Shown here: positions 49,302 through 61,477 of the stretch, piece by piece
Position numbering within the stretch: position 1 is the first letter of the stretch
Layout: every line of letters starts with the position of its first letter
Assembly (NCBI GenBank): GCA_963920765.1
Contig: OY987243.1
Location: forward strand, 19,773,419 to 19,837,418
Length of the DNA: 64,000 nt
Source of the DNA: Ulota crispa
Taxonomy: Eukaryota > Streptophyta > Bryopsida > Orthotrichales > Orthotrichaceae
Reading direction: 5' to 3'
The notes under the pieces: model-generated
What the model was told of the DNA's origin: nothing
What the model saw: only the letters and a program-made list of their open reading frames with translations
The model's database searches: none
Made by a program: the position numbers and the translations under genes

Positions 49302-49699
49302 CTCCCTCTGTCCCTTTAAAAACTTCCAAATCAGACAATTTTTTTGTACCACTAAAAAGCTCCTTTTTGCTGATTTCAAGCGCTGCAAAAGCCGTTTGTC
49401 ATGTTCAATGATCTCATGGGGATTAGTTAAGCGATTAAGGAGCATTCGTCTACTAGCAAGCTTGGCCTTGCCCATATGAGGTACCATTGTTTAATCTTTA
49501 GATCGTTAATAATAAAGAGCTGGCATCATGCACAAGTATGGAATTTTTTGCATGAAATTTGGGTGCCCAAATGACAACATCAAAGCCAGAGATTTTGCCA
49601 TTTGATTCTAGAATGCATGTGTCACTAGCACAAAGACTTAAAACAAAGTTAATCCTTCGCCAGGAAGCTTTTTGGCCGTCTTTAGAGGGACAGAGGGAG
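49302..49699. mobile_element. Stowaway-type (Tc1/mariner) MITE with TA duplication
   Basis: The ends CTCCCTCTGTCCCT and AGGGACAGAGGGAG are perfect inverted repeats flanked by TA (49300-49301, 49700-49701). CTCCCTCYGTCCC is the classic end of plant Stowaway MITEs. The 398-bp body has no coding capacity. It lies about 380 bp upstream of the lectin-TIR start. Confidence 0.9.
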
Positions 49700-49701
49700 T
49701 A

Positions 49702-51491
49702 GATCACAGGAAAAACACCCAAACAAATTAATTGCAATGTCCGCCAGAATGTTCACAGCACTGACCACAGACCATGTTCGAGATCCGTTTCTCGGGGTTT
49801 ACCTCTGACTTCAGAACTAGCGGGAAATAGCAAGCTTCTACACAAGTCTGCAAACAGGGCACGAAGGCAACTATTTGTTCTGCATAATTTTAACCAAGGC
49901 TTGAAGTGCAAATGATGGATCCACAGGTAATTACACTGGGGGAGAACGAGATCGGGGAGTTTACACGAATCTCGAGTGTGACAAAAGAGGGATACGAACA
50001 AAAAAACCCTGTGGCCTCATTTCCCCTCCACCTCCCCCCGTCAAGGAATGCCGCAAATACCTCAAGAGATCAAAGGGGAATGTTTAACACAAATAATGTG
50101 CGGAGATGAAATAACCTCAGCCAGGCTTGCAGGTTGATGACTTCTCATACACTGCTCAGTTGAGGACAAAAGGCATGTCGGACTGTCGGTACAATGTAGT
50201 TATCTACTGGTTCCGAAACTTGGCCAGAAGATCAAAGTTAGGCATCAGAAAATCGATTCATCAATGTTTGCTAGCTAAGGATATTATTGTGCTTTAGAGG
50301 AATCAAAAGCTGGGCACTTGCCTGATCACATCAGCTTCAATAGAGTACGCCAGTGCGCAAGACTGGTACATGACTTCTCAAATAGATTGAATATGTACAC
50401 GTTTGCATGTAACGAAGACCTTAGACAGAGTTCGAAGACTTGAAATCCAGGCACAACCCTTGAGTTCAGTTCCAGTCGCTTTACGAAGAGAGTAGGCCCG
50501 CAACGCATGTAAGTTATGGGCGAAAGAGAGACAAAACAAGGCAACCTCTTGTCCCACAGACCTTCGGGGCACGACCATCAATTTTTATATTTTATGCTTC
50601 CGCCCCTTTCGCCGCCCGGAAAAAGGGAAACAGTCAATGCCGACTGACTTACCGATCAGCGCCTGCTAACACTGCACGCCTCTCCATGCATGATTATGGG
50701 GCCAGGTGGACAACATTCGATTCTCCATCCAGCAGAAAATGTACAGAACAAGTTTAGAAAACTCTCACCGGGAGATTGAATTCGGGAATCAGACAGAGAC
50801 CTCGATGGCTTGATGTAGATTTGAACCCCGGGAGGAGATAGAATAGACCTACTGCAAAACGTCAGGGCAGATTCTTACGTCTGCCCATGTTTTTATAGAA
50901 ACTGGATTTTTTCGCCTTGGCCCCACAAGCAAGTGTGTGCAGCTGTGCACACTGTGCAGTATGCCAGCCAAACCCCGTTCAGTAAGCACCTTCTCTGGAA
51001 AAATTGGAAAGCCAAATGACCAAATTAGGTTGAGCCACCGGACAGGCGGACACTGCTTCTACGAGAGGTCCTTGCAAAGCGGCTCATCAATTCCATCCAA
51101 GCCTTGCAGGAAAATATTGTGACGTCAGTTGACGGTAGCTACATCGCTTCTGCGATGATTCGGGCACGGCACTCTTCATGTGACCTTCATGGACTCAGTG
51201 GTGAATTCTGACAAGCACCTCAACTAGTTTTTGAACTTGTTCTTCAAATATATTAAATTACCTGTAACATGCACTTCTAAGATGTGGTGGTTTTATGGAC
51301 ATTCAAAATGAGGGAGGATGGTTTGCAACAAAGAAATCCAAGTCACTCAAATCGTAGGAAAAATCTTACAAAGTGTCACTAGAGGGGATGGATCTTTGGA
51401 TTAATTTGATCCTAAGTTTGTATTTCTCCATACAGTCATGACAGCGTTTCAACATTACCATCTATAAGAATATTTAGGTAAGAGATATGTG
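49702..51491. other. GC-richer single-copy intergenic DNA
   Basis: No frame shows a domain or convincing splice partners. The moderate GC suggests old genic or regulatory DNA upstream of the lectin-TIR gene, but no gene can be supported. Confidence 0.35.
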
Positions 51492-52383
51492 TTAACCCCT
51501 AAAGGACCAAAGTCCCCTCGGGGACTTTTGGGATTTTGGGTAGGCTTGTGTAATCTCAATTTTTTACATGATTTTTGAAACTTTTTATGAGGGTGTAGGA
51601 ATGTATAAGGTTTGTGGGATGCAAAAAATCATGTGATTATGTCATACGGTTCAAAAGTTATGGGCTGTTTTTGGCCAAAAGCAATTCAAGGGGCAACTTG
51701 GGCAAGGGAGAAAATATTAACTTTGGAGGAGAGGGAGTAAGGAGGGTTTGCCACATGTTGCTATGGTGGTCCCTATTATTTCATCATTGCCCCCTTTCAT
51801 CTCCAATTAGGAGGTCAAATTGGACTTTGGGAGTTTCTAAATTTTACAAATTTTGATTTTTTTAACTTTTTATTTTTGACATTTGAAGTACATGCTTATC
51901 TTCAAACACACTCTTTAGATTTTCCATATCTAAAAACATGTGGTAGGAAACTTCACTCAAAAATGTCATAGTGTATTTGCAAAACTTGTCATATAATGGC
52001 ATTGCAATATTTTTTAGGATGTGTTTTGTGTCTTTGATTGCCTTGAAAATTGATGTACAATGGTCTAACTTGATTACATATAAGATAAAATTACAAATTC
52101 AAGGTTTGTAGTGCAAAAAAAATCAGCAAATGGTGGTCAAAGCCATCTGAAATTTTTGGGCACAATGGAAAAAAAAAACTTTTCCCTTCAGATGCTCATA
52201 ACTTTCAATCCGTATGGTCAAATGTCACGAAATTTTCAATGATTCTTTTCCTACAAGGGCATTACACAATTCTATGGTTGGGTTTTCAAGAACAGCATTT
52301 TGTTGAAATTTTGATGAACGCAGCAGTAGATGCAGTTTTTAGTGGTTTTTGACAAAAAATGACTTTGGTAGTTTAGGAGTTAA
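51492..52383. mobile_element. TTAA-flanked MITE, 0.9-kb subfamily, copy 3
   Basis: The left end is TTAACCCCTAAAGGACC (identical for 17 bp to the copy at 26827) and the right end GTAGTTTAGGAGTTAA. TTAA is duplicated. The interior (ACATGATTTTTGAAACTTTT near the left end) parallels the 26827 copy. Non-coding. Confidence 0.8.
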
Positions 52384-54095
52384 TCTAAATTCAAAAGTGC
52401 AAGCTAGTCTTCTCTATCAATTGTTGCTTAGACAACCCCCCTCTCACACATAATTGTGCAAGAAAGTATTATCACCACCTTCTCCAAAGCATGTATAACC
52501 TTGTCCAATTTGTAAATCACTTTGGAGCTATGCTTGCAAAAATCCCATGTTTCTCTCAAATGCCCTTTTTGAGATGCTTTGCCTCCCTTTCTGTTGCTTA
52601 GTCCCGTTGCACCCTTGGTATTCCCCTCCATCCTTACTCTCTAGCTTTGCCCTTTTTTTCTAGCTATGCCCACTTTATCAAGCTAAGCCCACTTTATCCA
52701 ACTCTGCTAAATTGTTTAACTCTAAGTTTGTAATTTTAGAAAGGTTGTGAGAATTAAAAATAGAAAACAAAGGAAAAAATAATGTATGATTGGTTTTCAT
52801 GTCATTACCCAAGTATTAGTGAGTAGTAAATGTAGTTCTTTTTTGAATTGTTGTTTTAGACCAGAAATAGTTCTCAAGTGGTCATGAGATGGGTACATTT
52901 CCAAACTAGGGTTATTTTGGACGGACTCCAAAAAAAATTCTCTTCGGTTGAGGTTTTTCTAAGTGTGACTGGCAGGTTTTTTGTCAAAAATCAATTCAAC
53001 TCTTGATAAATCATTGATTGAATTGGAGGCTTTATAGGAGGGGATTAGAAAATAATATTCCACATTAGGGCATCCTCAATACATCCGGTAAACATGCCCA
53101 AACTACTAAATTTGATCAGGTAACTAAACATAACATAAATGTATCATTATTTGGATGCCATTGAAAATTATATTGACAAACTGAACGTAAGAGAAATGGG
53201 ATTTGGACTTTGGTCGATTGAGGTACATACCCTGAAATATTAGGGGCTTCCAACATGAAATCAGGTGCACAAGTTTCTCATCTCATAGGGTTCCACCTCA
53301 CTAGTGAATTATATTCATTCACTTGCATCTTCAAAGTTTGAGATATTCGTGAGTTTGCGGTCAGCCTTTAGTACGGTTTTGGGCATAAGTTAAGGGTTTG
53401 AGCATCTGAGACACTCGTGAGATGAGCTGCACGAAGGTGAATTTTTGGAGTTCACTCCTAACTGGAATCACGTTGGGAGTGAATTCCAGAGGAGAGTCAC
53501 CTTACTCTTCACTAGTAAATTCACCAAGGTGAATCAAGATGTGAGTCACTTGAAAAAGTTAATATTTGAAGCCCCTTATTAGCTAATTTCCTAGCTAGTT
53601 TCTAAAAAAATTGACAACTTTCCAAATGAAGACCAAAAATGAAATTTGAGTTAAAAGTGGACACAGATGTAGTATTTTGCTTTGCTTTTGGCTAAAAACA
53701 AAATGGAATTGATTTGGAAAATCCTTTGTGAGTGGTCTATTCTCTGATTTCTCCCCTTCAAAATTGTTTTTTTTTCCACATCTTCTTGTTTGTTTAAGTT
53801 TTCTTTGTATAAATGTTTGTGTAGAGAGTAATGAACACAATATTCATTAATTTGGGAAAAAGATGTGATTTTAGAAATTTTTGATTTTATATCAGTGAAA
53901 CAATACTTGGTAATTTGGTATATTATAAGCGTTCAAGAACAAATTATCCAGAAGCCCAAATTTGTATTTTCTTTTCCCAGATGAAGGACTATTGTGTTAC
54001 TATGAATTATCCATTTGGTCTTCCAAGAAAACGGGCACTCGTACTTTTATTACATTGTATTGTTATTTTTACCTTCTGACTTTGGATTAGAAATA
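52384..54095. other. AT-rich intergenic DNA
   Basis: No gene recognised. Short frames look incidental. GGTGAATTTTTGGAGTTCACTC and similar GTGAATT words cluster near 53430-53550 in both orientations without clear element limits. Confidence 0.35.
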
Positions 54096-54607
54096 GGAAA
54101 TTGATACGTGCACACCGGGGATTGATATTTGCACACCGGGGATTGATATTTGCACACCGGGGATTGATATTTGCACACCGGGGATTGATATTTGCACACC
54201 GGGGATTGATATTTGCACACCGGGGATTGATATTTGCACACCCCCTGGGAGGTAAATTATAGATTTCTACCATTAAAAATTTGAATTTGAGAATTTTGAA
54301 TTCAAATTTGGATCAAAAGATCATCGTTCACTTGAAAATCAAAAAAAGGTTGCAATTGAACAACACCCAATGAAAAAGTTTATCTTTTTTTACAAACGAA
54401 AGTAAAAGTAACAATTTTTCTCCTAGTTGAACTTTTTCATGGGATGTTGTTCAATCCCATTTTTTTGCGGTTTTAGAGTAAACCATGGTTTCAAAAACCA
54501 AATCTGAATTCAAAATTCTCAAATTCAACTTTTTGATGGTAAAAATCTATAATTTACCTCCCGAGGGTGTGCAAATATCAACCCCCGGTGTGCACATATC
54601 AAGTCCC
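54096..54607. mobile_element. Foldback MITE, GGGATTGATATG family, copy 2, with an expanded minisatellite
   Basis: The left arm (TTGATACGTGCACACCGGGG) mirrors the right arm (CCCCCGGTGTGCACATATCAA). Inner arms match copy 1 (AATTGAACAACACCCAATGAAAAAG and its complement). The left arm carries seven 21-bp units where the right arm has about two. Confidence 0.8.
54110..54242. repeat. Minisatellite of seven 21-bp units inside a foldback MITE
   Basis: GCACACCGGGGATTGATATTT repeats head to tail with essentially no divergence, so the expansion is recent. Read on the minus strand it gives a Cys-Ala-Asn-Ile-Asn-Pro-Arg repeat, but nothing else suggests it is translated. Confidence 0.95.
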
Positions 54608-54774
54608 TAAAAATATTATAAGAAATATCTGATTTTTTTTCAACTTTTAGTTGATAATTATAAAAAATAACTAAAGTTCTAGAGTTCTTCCCCTTCTTTG
54701 CAAAACTATGAGGTTTGTTGGGCGTGGTGTTACAAACCCAAGTTATAAATATTTGCATTTTTGCCTCTTAACCC

Positions 54775-55488
54775 TTAACCCTCTAAGGACCACGCAACCA
54801 TATTGTGGTCGTTAGGAGTGGTTTTTGGCCTACAAGTTGAAATCGCTCTCACATATTTTGAATGTTTGTCTCTAACTTTTCACTCTTGAGATATCGAATA
54901 AAAGACTTCTTCATTGCACAAAAAATCATGAAACAATGACTAGTGTATTGCCCATTTGCCAAACCTCCTTGCATTGCAAGGTGATTTTGAGTAAGCTAGA
55001 TTTTAAATTTGCTTCTAAAAATTTTCAGAAGTGAATCTAACATCATATGCTTGTGTTGGGTCAAAAATCTTGTTTTTGTGTAGAGAAAAAAATTTACTAT
55101 AGGAGGACTCAAAGTCTGTTGATCTTGTTTTGCAAGAATAGTAAAAAGTTGTTTTTCTCACTTCAAAATTATAACCTTACAATCTACGTAGTCAAATGGA
55201 CTAATTTTTTTTCACACATTGCCTTACTATACAGTTGAAACTCAAAAAAAAATTCTTATTTTGAATTTTAGATAAATCATCAATAAATGATAGTTTTGGT
55301 CTTGTTATTCTCTGCAACACCCTTTGAGCCAGCGGATTTTTTTTTGGCAATTTTTTGCCAATTGGCAAAAAATCTAGCAAATAAAACATTGTCCCGCCAT
55401 TTATAGAGCAATGGTCTTGCACTATTGCAAATCTGGCAAAAACATATTTGCCCTAAAAAAATGCCTTGCTTCGGGCTTTAGGGGTTAA
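54775..55488. mobile_element. TTAA-flanked MITE, 0.7 kb
   Basis: The left end TTAACCCTCTAAGGACCACG and the right end GGGCTTTAGGGGTTAA form an imperfect inverted repeat bounded by TTAA. The interior is diverged from other subfamilies. Non-coding. Confidence 0.65.
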
Positions 55489-55949
55489 AGCATTTTCCTT
55501 CAAAGTCATTTTACAATCAAGTGAATCAACAAAATGCCCATAAGAAAGAAATGCTAAACGTTCTTGAATGCTCTAAGAATTTGATCATTTTCACACCTCT
55601 AGGTTCATAAAAAGTAACATCCTAGAATAATAACTTGATGTTGGATTTTTAGTCAAAGGTTTAGATGTTCAATTTCAAATTAATTGTACATATGGATTTT
55701 CTAATGCTGCCTCCAATATTTATCAAAATGACAAATTAAAATTCAAGAATCTAGGCAATGGCACCAGCAAGGTACCCCAAATGGGCCCCCTAGACCTCCG
55801 AAAAGGACTTTGTGTTGTTTGCATTAGTGAATCCAATTTCTTTATTTAGGGGGAAATTTAAATGTGCAAGCGTTGATGCATTTTTTGAGGATGTAAGAAG
55901 TGCAATGGTAGTTTGAAGAGTTATTTTTCAATGATGCTTTGGTAACCTT
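55489..55949. other. AT-rich intergenic DNA
   Basis: Nothing recognisable. Confidence 0.4.
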
Positions 55950-56161
55950 CACTAGAAGAAAACATGCCATAAATAAGTGCCTCATTATGTCACTACAACT
56001 GCTCAACAATTGCCAACAACTACAAGACTATTGAATGAGCCCATTTTCTAATCTTGCAATTGTTGGCAATTGTTGACAGTTGTTAGTAGTTTTTATCCAA
56101 TTGTTGAGCAATTGTTATGACATAATTAGGTAGTTGTTTATGACATGTTTTTCTTATGGTG
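55950..56161. mobile_element. CACTA-type foldback MITE, copy 2, diverged
   Basis: The left end CACTAGAAGAAAACATG matches the element at 33234. The right end is eroded (ACATGTTTTTCTTATGG). The arms are rich in CAATTG/TTGTTG words and mirror each other (ACAACTGCTCAACAATTG vs CAATTGTTGAGCAATTGTT). Confidence 0.65.
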
Positions 56162-57096
56162 CCTCAAAAAATTAGATGATATATATTGCGCCAAAGTAAA
56201 TAGAAGAATTTTTTTGGGAAATACATAAATCCCTTTATAACTTTTTAAAAAAATCAGAAGATTAAAGAAGCGGCAATGTCACTAGAAGATTTATTTCTGA
56301 AAATATGAACATCCGCGAGTAATCGTAAAAAAACATTATACAGTTTTCAAATGACATGGTAGTTAAAGGAACTAAGTCTATAAATGTAGAAATCCCACAA
56401 ATTATTTTGTTTATTTCTATACAAATTTGGAGGTGGTATATTAATTCTAGAAATAATTGTGTAGGAATTAGTGACATCTATTATTAAATAAGCATTTTTT
56501 GAAGCATGTAGAACTAATGGGCAATTGCAAGAATGACTTCCCAACTTTGTCTTAAACACCCTTAAAAATGATAGTGCTATGTAGTACTATGAGCTTTTGA
56601 AATATATATATTTTAAATAAAATAAAATATGGACAATTTGTAAAGCACTTAAAATAGCATACTTGTGAATATTCAGACCTAAAAAAATTTTATTCTAAAA
56701 GTTATGCACAAAACAAAATCACCAATAAAAAGCCAATGTCTTTCTTGCTTTTTAGAAAATAGTAAAATAATTCAAAAAAACACAATAAATAATGACCATT
56801 TGAGAACCCATTAAACACATTCACATGGTACAATTGCTTTGTTGAGGAATTTCTTTGTATTTTGCCGATGAAGGGAGATAGGATGCTCACTTTGAGACAA
56901 TGAAGATGCCATGGAAGTAATAATTTTGCAAAACCCTTCTACAAATGCATGTAAGCATGCTCCATAAACAACATCCTTGATTTATAGCCCTAGAAAAGCA
57001 TTTTTGGACCCAAAATAGTACTAAAAACCCCCAAAATAGCCAATGTAGACACATATTTTGGGATTGCTTAAAAATAGTAAAATACTTTTAAAAAAG
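56162..57096. other. AT-rich intergenic DNA
   Basis: No gene recognised. Minus-strand frames of 60-70 codons near 56262-56890 have AT-driven composition. Confidence 0.4.
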
Positions 57097-58238
57097 AGAA
57101 AATATCAAAACTAGGCTTGATAATTGGCTGTATTCCAAAAACAGTCATGACTACTTTGAAATATCAAAAATAGGTCTCATCTAGAGTTTTTGTGGTTTTG
57201 CGGTTGATTTTTTTTCAATTTCCAAACTGGTTAGCCAAGGATTTTTTTTTTTGTTATTTCTCTATATTGGATTATAAATATTGAAAAACTAGATTTTCAA
57301 CCGGTTTTTTAGCCAATGTTTACAAATTGCGAACTAATTTTTCTCATTTCAATGGGCTAGCTTTGACCTAGTTATTGATTCTTCCCGGACCAACTCATCA
57401 TATATAAAAAGTAGGCCTTGCAACTAAGGTGACCAAAATTTTGTACATGTTTCTATATGGGAATTGATATGAGCACGCCTAGGGTTTGATATATGCACAC
57501 AAGGAGAGGGGAAATTTAAGATATTTACCATGTACAAGTCAAATTTGGAAAGTTCAGATTCAGATTTGGATTTAGAGACCTTGATTTCATCTAGAACCAC
57601 AATGGAGGTTACAATTGAACTATGTCAAATGGAAAAGCTTAGTTGTTTTTATAAATAAGGGCAAAAGTAAAAATTTGCCCTCTAGCTAAGCTTTTCCATT
57701 GGGTGTAGTTCAATTGTAACCTCCATTGTGGTTCTAGACTAAATCAAGGTCTCAAATCCAAATTTGAATTTGAACTTTCCAAATTTGACTTGTACATGGT
57801 AAATATCTTAAATTTACTCCTCTCCTTACGTGCATATATCAACCCTAGGTGTGCTCATATCAATTCCCATATAGAAACATGTACAAAATTTTGGTCACCT
57901 TAGTTGCAAGGCCTACTTTTTGTATATGATGAGTCGGTCCGGGAAGAATCAATAACTAGGTCAAAGCTAGCCTATTGAAATGAGAAAAATTAGTTTGCAA
58001 TTTGTAAACATTGTCTAAAAAGCTGATTGAAAATATAGTTTTTCAATATTTATAATCCAATATAGAGAAAATAACAAAACAAAATCCTTGACCAACCAGT
58101 TTGGGAATTGAAAAAAATCAATTGCAAAACCACAAAAACACAAGACATGGATGAGGCCTATTTTCAATATTTTAGAATAGTCGGGATTGTTTTCAAAATT
58201 ACGACCAATTGTCAAGCCTAGTTTTGATATTTTCCCTT
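57097..58238. mobile_element. Large foldback element: 1.14-kb palindrome with a nested GGGATTGATATG-family core
   Basis: Two arms of roughly 560 bp are inverted copies meeting near 57667. Outer arms pair GAAAATATCAAAACTAGGCTTGA with TCAAGCCTAGTTTTGATATTTTC, middle arms pair ATTCTTCCCGGACC with GGTCCGGGAAGAAT. The core 57459-57868 (GGGAATTGATATGAGCAC ... GTGCTCATATCAATTCCC) belongs to the family at 23457 and 54096. RNA from either strand would form a long hairpin. Confidence 0.85.
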
Positions 58239-59661
58239 TAACAAACACCAAAAAATCACCAAACGTCAATAACTTGCATGTTCACGTTACCCTAAAAGGA
58301 CAAGTCAATATGACTTCTTTAGCAAAAGTTACTAGCAGAAAACAAGCCGTAGAAGGTGAGGGGGACAAAATGTAGTATAGGTCATTCTTGCAATCACCCT
58401 AATATGCTACTTAATAAAATGCATCAAGGCTCCTAATCAACTAGCTCAAATGAGATAGAGGAAATGAGGATATAGGGCTAACATTTTAGAGGTTAAGAGT
58501 TAGGGTTTATAAGTAAATCCAAAATTGTATTTATCTCTTGAGTGTTTAGATTTGAGCCAAAACGGCCAACACTCATACTAGATCATTTATGAATGCCTCT
58601 TGGATGCTATGGATAGTGGCCCAATCTCTATGCCCCACTACTTGTGCCTCTTTGGAAAATTAAATAAATAAATAAATAACATAAATTTTTGCAGTCAAGG
58701 TGTTAGAGTTGAGCCAAAATGACCAACATTGGCACCATGGTTGTTGCGATTTCCCCAAGGTCATTACCATTTGCACTGTGCCGTCCACGCTCCCTTATTA
58801 GGGCCTGGCCCAAAAATTTAAAAAAAAAATTGGAAGTTTTTTGTTTTTTTTGCTTTTTTTGTTGGCACCTTGTCTTTTGGCATCTGCACCTTGACTATCG
58901 GCGTCCACATCTTGTCCATTGCCATCAACGCCCCATTAAGAAATTGAAATTTACAATCGAAATTTTTTAAAGGAATTTTTTAAAATTAAGTTATGTACGT
59001 CGGCGCTCATGCAGCCTACATTGGTGCCCATCATTCATCCCACCAACCACCGTATACAAGGTAAGTCCACGTCTGTCATTTTTACCATTTAAAAATAAAT
59101 AAAAAAATAAAAAATCACATGGAATAGACATGAACTTGATTGGGCATTTTGGGCGGACTAGTGGATGGTGCTATTTTTTGTGAGCATAAAATGGTGAGCT
59201 TGTGAGCAGTGAACCAAGATTTGGTGAGTAGGAATCAATTTTGATCTCAAAATCAATGAAAATACATTAAAAAGTAACTATTTCAAAAAATAAAAGTTTA
59301 AAATGCATAATTATAAGGTCCTATCCCTCTTATGTACATGGTTATAGGTGAAATTGAGTATTTGACAAAAAAAATTAGGCTCATGGTTCACAGTTCATGG
59401 CTCATGGATCCTTGCTCACAAAATAGCATTCCCCTTTGGGCCTGTAGGGATTACCTTTGCATTTTACACAAAATTGAGACTTGAAGTTCTTGAACTTACA
59501 AAAGCATCATTGCAACATCTTCATATGCCTTGTGAAATATACAAATTTACTTAATTATTTACATTGGTTACATCAAAAATACCTTTCCATTCTAATTTAT
59601 TCTTGTATTTGGACTACCTTGGACCTATGTGGGTATGTGGGGTTAGTTTACAATAACCGTG
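58239..59661. other. Intergenic DNA
   Basis: No gene recognised. A short AAAT microsatellite lies near 58660. The segment around 59160-59430 contains GTGAGCA-type words in both orientations but no definable element. Confidence 0.35.
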
Positions 59662-59830
59662 CTAGTAGAAAACTCAGTATTTTTGTTGTTTTGGTCACGT
59701 TGATCATGATACTTTTCTGTTAATGTTCAATAGAAATTTGTTGATTTTTGCTAATTTTTGTTGAACATCAACACAAAAGTATCCTTATCAAGGCAACCAA
59801 AACAAACAAACAAAATGAGTTTTCTACTAG
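59662..59830. mobile_element. Short foldback MITE with CTAGTAGAAAACTCA ends
   Basis: CTAGTAGAAAACTCA at the left is perfectly inverted at the right (TGAGTTTTCTACTAG). 169 bp, inner arms partly complementary (TTGTTGTTTTGGT / ACCAAAACAAACAA). Non-coding. Confidence 0.8.
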
Positions 59831-59917
59831 TTATACTAAATCCATGTACCAAAAGAGAGGAGATTGAATGTTTCATAGGGTACTTCAATTGGCAATTCTA
59901 AGTCAGATCAATGCAAC

Positions 59918-60129
59918 TTAACCCCTGAACAGTCTGAAAGCCCTTTGCAGCCGTATGTACAATCGTATGTATAGACATATTTGAGTTACTCTGAAGGCTT
60001 TCCAATTTTTTTAATGCACCCACCATCATACAACCCTTCAATATGTATGGTAGCTGATTCGAACTTCTGAATATTGATTGCCACTGTATTTGGTACCGTA
60101 TCTCCAGCCCAAGGGCCTTCAGGGGTTAA
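59918..60129. mobile_element. TTAA-flanked MITE, 0.2-kb subfamily, copy 2
   Basis: The ends TTAACCCCTGAACAG and CCTTCAGGGGTTAA are inverted repeats with TTAA at 59918-59921 and 60126-60129. It is an inverted homologue of the element in the lectin-TIR intron. Non-coding. Confidence 0.9.
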
Positions 60130-60326
60130 GGCAATCCGTTTCCCACTCCTTTTCTCTACATGTAGTCAAGCTTTGACAAAATACTGGTCTAGCTATAAGA
60201 TTATATGAAACTCAAGGGCATCACTGTCAAGTGTCAACAGAGGAAAATGCAAGTATCCAACCTGATTTCACGAGAATTAAAAAGTACTTAGCTGTAGCAA
60301 TATATTATGATATTTTCCAGTGGACA

Positions 60327-60417
60327 ATGACCCAAGTCAAGACATCCAGCATTCTCAAGCGAAGGTCGCGGGAGGATCACGGACGGGATAGTGAGAACAT
60401 TAACGTCGTCTCGCTTG
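60327..60417 (+). CDS. Possible first coding exon of the unrecognised 61.5-kb gene
   Basis: From the ATG at 60327 an open stretch of 30 codons (MTQVKTSSILKRRSREDHGR...) ends at a fair donor, TTG|GTACGT, in phase 1. The next long frame has two acceptors in phase 1 (before 61458 and 61548), so joining is formally possible. The peptide is basic and Ser-rich. No family recognised; the link is an inference from phase only. Confidence 0.3.
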
Positions 60418-61477
60418 GTACGTCGCGTTTTCTGTTTCAGCATAAAGACAGACTTTACTTTGACAGCAGACGAAGTCACTCGATTATGTGTACAGGGAGA
60501 CTGTTGAAAGGAAACTTTCTGAGTCTTTAACGTATTCTCATAATGATGTTTCTTTTACATAGCTAGATTTAAGTCCATCACTTGGATCCAAACCTCATCT
60601 CATATTGACTTCTGAAGCTTTCTGATCAATTCAATGAGATGCGATGTCAGTTTGTGTCCTACTACCACTACTCAGCTTGCAGGCTAGAGCTGTCTGTCAA
60701 TGAAGGTGTAGCTGCATGCACTCGGACATCTTGCAGCAACTTATGTCTTTGCAGGGCCCGCAATGCTTGCATCCTTTGAACGCTCTATGCTACTCCCTCG
60801 GTAGTATTCAGCTACACAGTTGGTTGCTTTGAACCCTACCTCATGAGTAGCTGTTAGCAATTCACAACAACTGTGGTTGATAATCTGTCACTTAGTATAA
60901 TGCCGGTCATTTGATTTTCTCAGTGAATTGTCCATTTATCGATTCAGAACGCCGTTGGCAGGGGTTGGTCTACAGCTTAGTCACTTACACTGGAACGGTC
61001 TATCACCCTTCCCAAGGCCAAAGAGGTAGGTAGTTTGTTTAAGCATCTCAGAAAACTGGAGATAAAAATAGCAGCATTGTAACGTTTTGAGTAAGTAAGG
61101 TCATTCGCCATAGCTGCAATCAGTCGTAAATGCTGTTAACTATTGGGCAGTGAAAAAACGATGTGAGGCTAGTTCTCCTCGTTTCTACAGTATCGGTCAA
61201 TGTCTCTCCTACGCTGCCAAAATCTTTTATCTTTATGATTGATTGTCTAGAGCTGCGGCTACCAAATAGGTTCTTCCCTTGAACTGGATCTGTCCATAAC
61301 CTTTCCTGGAATGGGAGGAGTTGTCAGTTATAGGAGCTTGAGTGTTTTTTGAACCCAACAATCATTGAGTAGAATACCAAATTATATTCAAAGTTGTGGA
61401 AAGTGAAAGGTCAACTGAGAGCATTGTACCTATTCTATAAAATAAGCTTAGTTACAGGCCATAGCTGTGCATTGAAC

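Noticed and set aside
50815..50840. tRNA-like T-loop (GGGGTTCAAATC on the minus strand)
   Set aside because: The flanking bases do not form a T-stem and no acceptor, D or anticodon arm could be found.
54007..54273. Minus-strand frame with a seven-residue repeat, or a CRISPR-like array
   Set aside because: The repeats are a head-to-tail minisatellite inside a foldback MITE, without variable spacers and in a plant genome.
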